6,743 bases of DNA from Sphingomonadales bacterium (GTDB taxonomy: Bacteria; Pseudomonadota; Alphaproteobacteria; Sphingomonadales; Sphingomonadaceae): the NCBI GenBank assembly GCA_018067055.1, contig JAGPVK010000019.1:1-6743 (forward strand). The letters are read 5' to 3'. Made by a program: the position numbers and the translations under genes. Below the pieces are notes generated by a model that saw only the letters and a program-made list of their open reading frames with translations, had not been told where the DNA came from and searched no databases. The stretch's first letter is position 1. Each line of letters starts with the position of its first letter. Of this stretch, positions 1-5,448 are shown in pieces.

Positions 1-773
1 AGCATGCCCAGCCATTTGTCGGAAGATGCCGGAAAGGCACCCAGACCCATCAGCGTCGAGGTGACTGGACATCCCATCAATTCGGCGAGTTCCCGCAGCG
101 TTTCGCTTGCCTTCGGGCCGCTGTTGATGATGCCACCGCCGGTATAAAGGATCGGTGCTTTGGCGCTCATGATCATTTCGGCGGCGGCGTTGATCGCCTT
201 GAAATCCCCCTCGGTCTGGGGCTGGTAGCGGCTGTTGCCCTTGGTCGAGTGCCGGGTGAATTCTGCTGCCGCCACCTGGACATTCTTGGGAATGTCGATG
301 ACCACCGGACCAGGACGGCCCCGGGTCGCGATATGAAAGGCTTCCCGAACGACATGCGCCAGATCGGACGGCTTTTTCACCAGATAATTATGTTTGGTGC
401 AGTGGCGCGTGATACCGATCGTGTCGGCTTCCTGAAAGGCGTCGGTGCCGATCAGGTTGGTTGCGACCTGGCCGGTGATGACCACCATCGGAATACTGTC
501 CATCAGCGCATCGGTAATGCCGGTGACCGCATTGGTTGCGCCAGGGCCGGATGTTACCAGCACGACACCAGGCTTGCCGGTGGAACGGGCATAGCCTTCC
601 GCTGCATGGGTCGCGGCCTGTTCGTGGCGGACCAATATGTGCTTGATCTTGGGATGCTCGTAAAGCGCATCATATATCGGCAGCACTGCACCGCCCGGAT
701 AGCCGAAGACGGTATCCACATCCAGGTCCAGCAGGGTTTCGACCAATATGTCGGCGCCGCTCTTTTCGGCCAC
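1..773 (-). CDS. ilvB: Acetolactate synthase large subunit, N-terminal part (partial)
   Basis: Catalyses the ThDP-dependent condensation of pyruvate to 2-acetolactate (or with 2-oxobutyrate to acetohydroxybutyrate), the first common step of valine, leucine and isoleucine synthesis in the cytoplasm. About 257 codons are present; the central FAD-binding and C-terminal ThDP domains lie beyond the window edge. The N-terminal PYR domain is clear: FGYPGGAVLPIYDAL, then RHEQAATHAAEGYAR with the ThDP-activating Glu near residue 51, TSGPGATNAVTGI, GTDAFQEAD and RPGPVVIDIPKNVQ, leading into the middle domain (APILYTGGGI). The chosen start is GTG at 773, because GGAG lies 6 bases upstream and the product then begins MAEKSGADILVE, as I recall for sphingomonad homologues. 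An ATG at 785 would add four residues (MEHD) but has no convincing ribosome binding site. It lies downstream of miaA on the same strand; the regulatory subunit gene ilvN would be expected outside the window. Confidence 0.96.
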   Translation of the reverse strand, partial: MAEKSGADILVETLLDLDVDTVFGYPGGAVLPIYDALYEHPKIKHILVRHEQAATHAAEGYARSTGKPGVVLVTSGPGATNAVTGITDALMDSIPMVVITGQVATNLIGTDAFQEADTIGITRHCTKHNYLVKKPSDLAHVVREAFHIATRGRPGPVVIDIPKNVQVAAAEFTRHSTKGNSRYQPQTEGDFKAINAAAEMIMSAKAPILYTGGGIINSGPKASETLRELAELMGCPVTSTLMGLGAFPASSDKWLGM

Positions 774-779
774 ATCATG

Positions 780-783
780 CTCC
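780..783 (-). promoter_or_regulatory. Ribosome binding site deciding the ilvB start
   Basis: GGAG followed by a 6-base spacer and GTG at 773-771. The G of the alternative ATG (785-783) is part of this GGAG, so use of that ATG would place the best Shine-Dalgarno sequence inside the gene. This favours the GTG start, but it is a sequence argument only. Confidence 0.5.
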
Positions 784-860
784 ATTAACTGTCTGTTTCG
801 CGCTGTCCGCCCGCCATGCTGCACTGCAACCCAATAGGCAAGGCTTTGTTAATCCGGGGC

Positions 861-889
861 TCGCTACATATCTGAATATATTATGTCAA
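861..889 (-). promoter_or_regulatory. Candidate sigma-70 promoter for ilvB
   Basis: On the minus strand, directly after the miaA stop codon, there is a perfect -35 TTGACA (884-889), a 17-base spacer and a weak -10 TAGCGA (861-866). A transcript starting near 853-855 would have a leader of roughly 80 bases before ilvB. The -35 is convincing and the -10 is not. No leader peptide rich in branched-chain amino acid codons and no clear terminator hairpin was found in the 119-base gap, so classical attenuation is not supported. Confidence 0.35.
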
Positions 890-892
890 GGC

Positions 893-1840
893 TTAACTAC
901 GTAATATAGTTTCAAATATATCATCAATATCGTTATTAAATGTGCCTTCCATCCGTGTCCAGCCGGGCGGGCTCTGGTTGCGGAACCAGGTATATTGTCG
1001 CTTGGCATATCGCCGCGTCGCGGTTTGGGAGCGTTCTATTGCGATCTCTTGGCTGATCTTACCGGCGATCCAGTCACCGATTTCTGCAACCCCGATGGCG
1101 CGCATAACCGGCAGATTTGCAGGCAAATCGCGCTGCAGAAGTTGCGCCACTTCCCGTTTCGCGCCGCGCTCGATCATCTCGTGCAGCCGCAGGTCACAGC
1201 GTTGATAAAGCCATTCGCGCGGCGGCAGCAGCACCAGCGGATGCAATGCGATCTTGTCGCCGATGCCACCGACCTTGTGTTTTTGCCAGTGGTCGAGTGG
1301 CTTTCCGGTCGACCGCACCACTTCCAGGGCGCGCTGGATCCGGGTGGTGTCCAGCGCATTCAGTCGTTCTGCAGCAACCGGGTCGCTGTTCTGCAGCGCC
1401 TGATATGCTTCCAATGTTTCCAGTTTCCTGATTTTCTGCCGGATATCCGGATCAATGTCCGGAATCGGAGCAATGCCCTCGAGCAATATTCGGACATAAA
1501 GACCGGTCCCGCCGACCAATATTGGCAAAAGATCACGCGCATGGGCTGCGGCAATTGCCGCCTTGGCGTCACTCGCCCAGCGCGCGGCAGAGCAGGCCTC
1601 GCCGCCATCAATATAGCCGAATAGCTGATGTTCGATCCCTGCCATCTCTTGTTCCGTTGGCCGGGCACTGAGAATGGAGAGGTCATGGTAAACCTGGGCG
1701 CTATCTGCATTGATGATCACCGAGGGTTGCTTTTTGGCAAGGTCCAATGCCAAGGCGGATTTACCGCTGGCGGTCGGCCCAACCACCAGTGCAACATTTC
1801 GGTCCTGTTTCGGAGAAATCATGTTCATCGCCACGCTCAT
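893..1840 (-). CDS. miaA: tRNA dimethylallyltransferase (A37 prenylation)
   Basis: Transfers the dimethylallyl group of DMAPP to N6 of adenosine 37 in tRNAs that read UNN codons, giving i6A37, which stabilises codon pairing. The product of 315 residues has the family's usual length. Visible motifs: P-loop GPTASGKS (residues 21-28), the substrate-tRNA motif DSAQVY (46-51), GGTGLY (110-115), LDTTRIQRALEV near 164-175, MRAIG in the C-terminal half, and TRRYAKRQYTWFRN near the end. The start at 1840 has AGGGA ten bases upstream (1851-1855); in-frame ATGs at 1828 and 1822 are possible but have weaker upstream sequence. The 5' end overlaps the divergent serB gene by 20 bases, so its promoter must lie inside serB. 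The ilvB gene follows 119 bases downstream of the stop. Confidence 0.97.
   Translation of the reverse strand: MSVAMNMISPKQDRNVALVVGPTASGKSALALDLAKKQPSVIINADSAQVYHDLSILSARPTEQEMAGIEHQLFGYIDGGEACSAARWASDAKAAIAAAHARDLLPILVGGTGLYVRILLEGIAPIPDIDPDIRQKIRKLETLEAYQALQNSDPVAAERLNALDTTRIQRALEVVRSTGKPLDHWQKHKVGGIGDKIALHPLVLLPPREWLYQRCDLRLHEMIERGAKREVAQLLQRDLPANLPVMRAIGVAEIGDWIAGKISQEIAIERSQTATRRYAKRQYTWFRNQSPPGWTRMEGTFNNDIDDIFETILRS
1812..1815 (+). promoter_or_regulatory. Ribosome binding site deciding the serB start
   Basis: GGAG with a 5-base spacer to ATG 1821-1823. The site lies wholly inside the miaA coding region on the other strand. It supports starting serB at 1821 (MFIATLIAKD), rather than at an in-frame ATG at 1710 that would add 37 residues which are the opposite strand of the MiaA P-loop region. 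Confidence 0.65.
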
Positions 1841-2702
1841 AGCAAAAGATTCCCTGAATGAGAGAGATATTCAATCGGCGATGGCCAGCCTCTCCGCATC
1901 CGGTGCCAGCATCATCCGCCAATCCGACATCATCGACCGGCGAGCGCTGGATATCTTCTTTGACGGAGATCCTGTTGCGGCGCGGGCGCAGCTCGAAGCC
2001 ATTGCAGGAGAAGTCGATATTGCGGTGCAACCGGCAGCCAATCGCCGAAAGCAATTGCTGATTTCGGATATGGACAGCACCATGATCACCATCGAATGTA
2101 TCGACGAACTGGCCGATTATGCCGGGATCAAGCCGCAAATTGCAGCGATTACCGAACGTGCCATGCTGGGCGAGCTCGATTTCGAAGAAGCGCTCAGGGG
2201 CAGGGTGGCATTGCTAAAAGGACTGGATACTGCGGCCATTCAGCAATGTCTGGACGAACGGGTCAAAATCATGCCCGGCGCAGAGCAACTGGTCAGGACC
2301 ATGGCGCAAGCCGGTGCCGCGACCATCCTTGTTTCCGGCGGATTCACAAAATTTGCGAAGCCTGTTGCCCAAGCCATTGGTTTTGAATCTTTTCATGCGA
2401 ATGTTCTCGGAGAAAATGGTGGTCATCTGACCGGTGAGCTGGATGGTCCGATTGTTGATTCGAAGCGCAAGGACGAATTGCTGCAATCAGCCGCGCAGGC
2501 AGCGAACCTGCCACTGGATCTCTGTGTCGCGGTCGGTGACGGCGCCAATGACATCCCGATGCTGCAGCGGGCAGGCCTGGGCATCGCCTATCATGCCAAG
2601 CCAAAGGCCGCGCAGGAAGCGGATATTGCAATCAGATATAATGATCTGACGGCGCTGCTGTATATTCAGGGTATCAGCGCCGATCAGTGGGTTGGCAAAT
2701 AG
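1821..2702 (+). CDS. serB: Phosphoserine phosphatase (HAD family)
   Basis: Hydrolyses O-phosphoserine to serine, the last step of the phosphorylated serine pathway in the cytoplasm. The 293-residue protein has a degenerate, ACT-like N-terminal segment (about 1-75) followed by the HAD phosphatase domain. HAD motif I is DMDST with the nucleophile Asp83 and acid/base Asp85; Glu92 in IECIDELA is the expected substrate-binding acid; motif II is VSGGFT with Ser172; the motif III lysine is probably Lys217 (DSKRKDELL); motif IV is VGDGANDIPML with Asp240 and Asp244. The cap region carries the usual ALRGRVALLKGL. It is divergent from and overlaps miaA, and ends 7 bases before the stop codon of the convergent Sel1/SPOR gene, leaving almost no room for a terminator. 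Confidence 0.96.
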   Translation: MFIATLIAKDSLNERDIQSAMASLSASGASIIRQSDIIDRRALDIFFDGDPVAARAQLEAIAGEVDIAVQPAANRRKQLLISDMDSTMITIECIDELADYAGIKPQIAAITERAMLGELDFEEALRGRVALLKGLDTAAIQQCLDERVKIMPGAEQLVRTMAQAGAATILVSGGFTKFAKPVAQAIGFESFHANVLGENGGHLTGELDGPIVDSKRKDELLQSAAQAANLPLDLCVAVGDGANDIPMLQRAGLGIAYHAKPKAAQEADIAIRYNDLTALLYIQGISADQWVGK

Positions 2703-2709
2703 GCTAGCG

Positions 2710-3732
2710 TTAACGCCGTTTTATGATGCAGTCATTGCCCGAGGCCTTGACGCTGCTGCACATCGATTCCGCTTGCGCCTGGGTGGCCAATGGCCCTGCC
2801 TGCAACCGGGTGATGCCACCCGCCTTGACCAGATAGGGCTGCATTCCGGATAGCGCGGAAACCTTGCGTTCCAGACTATTCCAGAGGTTTTTGGCTTTAT
2901 TCTCGTCGCTAAACGCACCCAGTTGTACCCGCCAGTCGCCGCTCGCGGCCGCTCTTGTCGGCGCTACGGTCGCCACGGGTGCTGCAGGCACCGGTTTGGG
3001 TGTTGCTGCATAAGTGACGCCAGGAGCAATCGGGCCGGGGGCAGGAGCGGGAGTCGGGTCGGGCATCGCCGGGCGCGACGGCGGCAACTGGGCCACCTGC
3101 ACGGCAGGGCTTGACGAGGCCGGTCGCAGGCCGCCGATTTGTGCGGTTCTCACTCGTTTTTCGTCCTGTTCCATCTGGCCGGCGAGTTCGATCGCGCGGC
3201 GCCGGTCCTCGATCGGGATGAAGCGATCCATCTGGGCAAGATTGCTGGTTGCCTGCGGCAATTGCTGTGCCGACGCGCGGGTCATCAGGGCATAGGCCCT
3301 GATCCAGTCCTTTTCGACAAAATCGCCGTTGAAATGACCGGTTCCCAGTACATATTGCGCTCGTGGTTCACCGCGCTGGGCGGAGGCTTGCAGATAAGGC
3401 AAGGCTTCGGTCCGGCGATTGTCCTGAAACAGGATCAATCCATAATTGTCATTGGCTTGCAAATGGCCCTGGTCTGCCGCTTTCTTGTACCATTTTTCCG
3501 CTTCCGCGAGATCCTGAGGAACACCGCGGCCCAGCTTGTATGCCTGCCCGAGATTGAACTGCGCATCGGCATCACCTTTGTCGGCCGGTCCGCGCCATTC
3601 CTTGAGCGCGGTTTGATAATCACCGCGTCCCCACGCATCGACGCCGGCTTTGACATCGGCCAATGCTGGTGTCGCACCCAAAATCAGAGCCATGCCGAAC
3701 AGCGAAGCGATGGAATGATGGGCCTTGTTCAT
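2710..3732 (-). CDS. Exported Sel1-repeat protein with C-terminal SPOR domain
   Basis: A 340-residue protein predicted to be periplasmic. Residues 1-26 form a signal peptide (hydrophobic SLFGMALILGA, cleavage after ALA before Asp27). Residues about 30-165 contain Sel1/TPR-like repeats, clearest at DADAQFNLGQAYKLGRG...DLAEAEKWYKKAADQGH (54-90) with weaker copies after it. Residues about 200-262 are a Pro/Ala-rich linker, and 265-340 form a SPOR domain beginning GDWRVQLGAFSDENKA. SPOR domains bind peptidoglycan stripped of stem peptides at the division septum; Sel1 repeats mediate protein contacts. The role is therefore probably at the cell wall or septum, but the exact function is unknown. Two cysteines (325, 335) lie near the end. 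The start has AAGGAA (3739-3744) six bases upstream. It is divergent from the parA gene and ends 7 bases from serB. Confidence 0.9.
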   Translation of the reverse strand: MNKAHHSIASLFGMALILGATPALADVKAGVDAWGRGDYQTALKEWRGPADKGDADAQFNLGQAYKLGRGVPQDLAEAEKWYKKAADQGHLQANDNYGLILFQDNRRTEALPYLQASAQRGEPRAQYVLGTGHFNGDFVEKDWIRAYALMTRASAQQLPQATSNLAQMDRFIPIEDRRRAIELAGQMEQDEKRVRTAQIGGLRPASSSPAVQVAQLPPSRPAMPDPTPAPAPGPIAPGVTYAATPKPVPAAPVATVAPTRAAASGDWRVQLGAFSDENKAKNLWNSLERKVSALSGMQPYLVKAGGITRLQAGPLATQAQAESMCSSVKASGNDCIIKRR

Positions 3733-3903
3733 GCGATATTCCTTGGTAATAAAATGTCAAATATGAAGCGATAACAGCCGTTCTCACATTGCTAAACTGC
3801 CGGGACTCTTCAAGTCTAGCAAAAACTGGAGTGGCGGTTCCGGGATCCGCTGCCAGACTGAGGTAAAATAATCATCACCAAGGCAAAATTCCCGGAGAAC
3901 CTG

Positions 3904-3918
3904 TTAACCTTATTTTAG
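3904..3918 (+). promoter_or_regulatory. Possible CtrA-type binding site
   Basis: TTAA, seven bases, TTAG: one mismatch from the alphaproteobacterial CtrA consensus TTAA-N7-TTAA, and the first half reads GTTAACC, close to the TTAACC half-site form. It lies about 75-90 bases upstream of the parA start. A single near-match in an AT-rich region may be chance. Confidence 0.2.
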
Positions 3919-3945
3919 AGCAGTTCTGTCACAAAAGCATCCGAA

Positions 3946-3951
3946 TATAGA
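3946..3951 (+). promoter_or_regulatory. Possible -10 element for the parA-like gene
   Basis: TATAGA matches the -10 consensus at four of six positions and lies about 42 bases before the GTG start. No recognisable -35 lies 16-18 bases upstream (the sequence there is GTTCTG/TTCTGT), so if it is used an activator may be needed. Weak call. Confidence 0.2.
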
Positions 3952-3980
3952 TTTTCGGGCAAAATATGCCGTGATTGAAC

Positions 3981-3987
3981 AAGGGGA
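3981..3987 (+). promoter_or_regulatory. Ribosome binding site deciding the parA-like start
   Basis: AAGGGGA with a 5-base spacer to GTG 3993. An in-frame TTG at 3975 would add six residues (MNKGNS) but would place this strong Shine-Dalgarno sequence inside the gene, and it has no comparable site of its own. Confidence 0.65.
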
Positions 3988-3992
3988 ATAGC

Positions 3993-4715
3993 GTGCGAGT
4001 TCTAGCGATGGCTTCGCAAAAGGGAGGCTCCGGCAAGACAACATTGTCGGGCCATCTGGCTGTACAGGCACAATTGGCCGGGGCTGGCCCGGTCGTATTG
4101 ATCGACATCGATCCGCAAGGTTCCCTGGCGGACTGGTGGAACGAGCGGGAAGCGGAATTGCCGGCCTTCGCGCAAACCACTGTTTCCCGGCTGGCTTCGG
4201 ATCTGGCGATATTGCGTCAACAGGGTTTCAAACTGGCGGTGATTGATACGCCACCAGCGATCACGATGGCGATCCAGAGCGTTATTTCCGTTGCCGAACT
4301 GATTGTAATTCCGACCCGCCCGAGTCCGCACGATCTCAGGGCCGTCGGCGCAACCGTTGATCTTTGCGAACGCGCCGGCAAGCCGCTGCTGTTCGTGGTC
4401 AATGGCGCCACGCCGAAAGCCAAGATTACGTCGGAAGCGGCTGTCGCGCTATCCCAGCATGGCACCGTCGCACCGATAACGGTTCATCACCGCACCGATT
4501 TTGCCGGTTCGATGATCGATGGTCGTACCGTGATGGAAGTCGATCCCAAGAGCCGGTCGGCGCAGGAAATCGTCCATCTCTGGTCCTATATTTCTGACCG
4601 ACTTGAGAAAAATTTCCGCCGGACAATTTTTAGCGCTCCCGCGATGGCGCAGAACGTCAACCCGGGCATGCAACGGCCAGGCGGCAATTTTGGCCGCCGT
4701 GTGGTTGGCTCGTGA
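3993..4715 (+). CDS. ParA-family ATPase, short type, no ParB gene beside it
   Basis: A 240-residue cytoplasmic P-loop ATPase of the ParA/MinD superfamily. ATP-bound dimers of this family bind DNA nonspecifically and position plasmids, chromosomes or protein cargo. Visible motifs: deviant Walker A KGGSGKTT (residues 10-17; signature Lys10, Lys15, Thr16), the A' motif LIDIDPQGS (Asp38, Asp40), and Walker B VIDTPP (Asp85). It has no N-terminal helix-turn-helix domain, resembling type Ib ParA (ParF-like) in size. There is no MinD-type C-terminal amphipathic helix; instead a tail after about residue 206 is rich in Asn, Gly, Pro and Arg and ends GRRVVGS. The start is GTG 3993, chosen for its ribosome binding site. 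A ribbon-helix-helix gene follows after 17 bases. The flanking housekeeping genes argue against a plasmid location. The cargo is unknown. Confidence 0.93.
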   Translation: MRVLAMASQKGGSGKTTLSGHLAVQAQLAGAGPVVLIDIDPQGSLADWWNEREAELPAFAQTTVSRLASDLAILRQQGFKLAVIDTPPAITMAIQSVISVAELIVIPTRPSPHDLRAVGATVDLCERAGKPLLFVVNGATPKAKITSEAAVALSQHGTVAPITVHHRTDFAGSMIDGRTVMEVDPKSRSAQEIVHLWSYISDRLEKNFRRTIFSAPAMAQNVNPGMQRPGGNFGRRVVGS

Positions 4716-4732
4716 TGGGAGAGGCTGAAAAA

Positions 4733-5389
4733 ATGAGCGAACCAAAACCACTCGCGTCTCTTTCTTCGAGCCTGCTGGCCCGAAAAGGCGGAGCAAAGCC
4801 GGCGATGCGTCGTCAGGGCTTTTCGAATTTTCCTGATCATTCATCCGATTATACTGGTGAAACGCATGAGGATCTGGGCTGGAATGATATGGGTTATGAT
4901 GTGGACCCTGATCATGATGCGCATCCGGTTGAGCATCTTCACCACAATCCTCTGGCCGGAGCGATCCCGAATCCAAACGCCGCTGTCCGTCAGCAGCAGG
5001 AAGAAATTGCCGCCAAATTGGGTGTCAAACCGGTTCTTGAAGCAACCCCCGAGGTCGTGGAAGAATCGGCGATCACCGTACCGGTGCCATTGTCAATTTC
5101 CCGGGAAGTTCAGCCACTGGTAGAAAATTCAGCGCTGGCGGAAGCGGAGGTTATTCCCGAGCGTGAAATCGAAAAACCGCGCCCGGCTGTGAAATCGAGG
5201 ACAAGAAAAGCAAAAACGGCCTTCACGCTTCGTCTCGACCCGGAAAGACATTTGAAATTGCGGTTGGCGACAGCGGTGAAGAATATTTCAGCGCAGCAGT
5301 TGGTGACCAAGGCTGTGGACGAATATCTGAAGTCGATCCCCGAACTGGATGACTTGGCCGAGCGCGTTCCGTCGCGCGGAGCCGCCTGA
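4733..5389 (+). CDS. Ribbon-helix-helix protein with basic N-terminal tail, probable ParA partner
   Basis: I do not recognise a named family. The 218-residue protein has three parts. Residues 1-30 are a basic tail (SLLARKGGAKPAMRRQ). Residues about 35-155 look disordered and acidic, with an Asp/His patch (DVDPDHDAHPVEHLHHN, 56-72) and a Glu-rich, Pro-rich stretch. Residues about 161-202 fit a ribbon-helix-helix DNA-binding fold: strand KTAFTLRLDP, helix 1 ERHLKLRLATAVKN, turn, helix 2 SAQQLVTKAVDEYLKSI. In type Ib partition, RHH proteins such as ParG bind the centromere and stimulate ParA through a basic N-terminal tail with an arginine finger; this layout is similar, though longer. ATG 4733 is chosen because GGGAGAGG (4717-4724) lies 8 bases upstream; GTG 4712 and ATG 4715, which overlap the ParA stop, lack one. 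It is almost certainly cotranscribed with the ParA-like gene. Confidence 0.82.
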   Translation: MSEPKPLASLSSSLLARKGGAKPAMRRQGFSNFPDHSSDYTGETHEDLGWNDMGYDVDPDHDAHPVEHLHHNPLAGAIPNPNAAVRQQQEEIAAKLGVKPVLEATPEVVEESAITVPVPLSISREVQPLVENSALAEAEVIPEREIEKPRPAVKSRTRKAKTAFTLRLDPERHLKLRLATAVKNISAQQLVTKAVDEYLKSIPELDDLAERVPSRGAA

Positions 5390-5396
5390 AGCGGCT
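5380..5396 (+). terminator. Small hairpin spanning the RHH gene stop codon
   Basis: AGCCGC and GCGGCT form a perfect 6-base-pair GC-rich stem around a 5-base loop that contains most of the TGA stop codon. Only a short ATTTTG follows some bases later, so it is not a strong intrinsic terminator. It could give partial termination or stabilise the 3' end of the parA-RHH message ahead of the lipoprotein gene. Confidence 0.3.
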
Positions 5397-5448
5397 TGAA
5401 GCGAATTTTGAACGGAAAACGACTGACTTTTATTGCGAGGGCATAGAA

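Larger units (their letters stand above)
3733..3992. other. Divergent intergenic region between the Sel1/SPOR and parA-like genes
   Basis: This 260-base, relatively AT-rich stretch must hold promoters for both directions. Besides the two ribosome binding sites (minus strand 3739-3744, plus strand 3981-3987) it contains a CtrA-like motif at 3904-3918, a possible -10 for parA at 3946-3951 (TATAGA, no good -35), and one GANTC site (GACTC, 3804-3808) of the kind methylated by CcrM in alphaproteobacteria. No convincing iteron array, tRNA or small ORF was seen. Short complementary pieces such as GCGG/CCGC (3834-3837 and 3847-3850) are too short to call. Confidence 0.6.

Noticed and set aside
785..817. 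A ten-codon mini-ORF on the minus strand whose TAA overlaps the ATG at 785, considered as an ilvB leader peptide.
   Set aside because: It has no branched-chain amino acid codons, no ribosome binding site and no attenuator hairpin, and the preferred ilvB start is the GTG at 773.
1710..1820. An upstream in-frame ATG that would extend SerB by 37 residues.
   Set aside because: This stretch is the reverse strand of the MiaA P-loop and substrate motif region; the ATG at 1821 has a good GGAG and gives a typical SerB start.
2707..2716. The palindrome GCGTTAACGC followed by GTTTT between serB and the Sel1/SPOR gene, as a terminator.
   Set aside because: It is a loopless palindrome that can form only about three base pairs around TTAA, overlaps the stop codon of the opposite gene, and has a short T run.
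3755..3760. TTGACA on the minus strand as the -35 of the Sel1/SPOR gene.
   Set aside because: The matching -10 position (ATCGCA) is poor and would put the start of transcription inside the coding region.
3975..3992. TTG start for the ParA-like gene.
   Set aside because: The strong AAGGGGA at 3981-3987 would then be inside the gene; GTG 3993 fits the spacing and the usual position of the Walker A motif near the N-terminus.
3733..3992. A plasmid or phage origin next to parA.
   Set aside because: No iterons or replication initiator gene were seen, and the neighbouring genes are core chromosomal housekeeping genes.
3993..5389. A toxin-antitoxin module, because RHH proteins are common antitoxins.
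   Set aside because: The partner is a clear ParA ATPase with complete motifs, and the RHH protein is much longer than typical antitoxins, with a long tail.
5408..5436. TTGAAC, 17 bases, TATTGC as a promoter for the TPR/SPOR lipoprotein gene.
   Set aside because: Transcription would begin at about 5443, after the ribosome binding site GAGGG and only a few bases before the ATG, so it would remove the translation signal.
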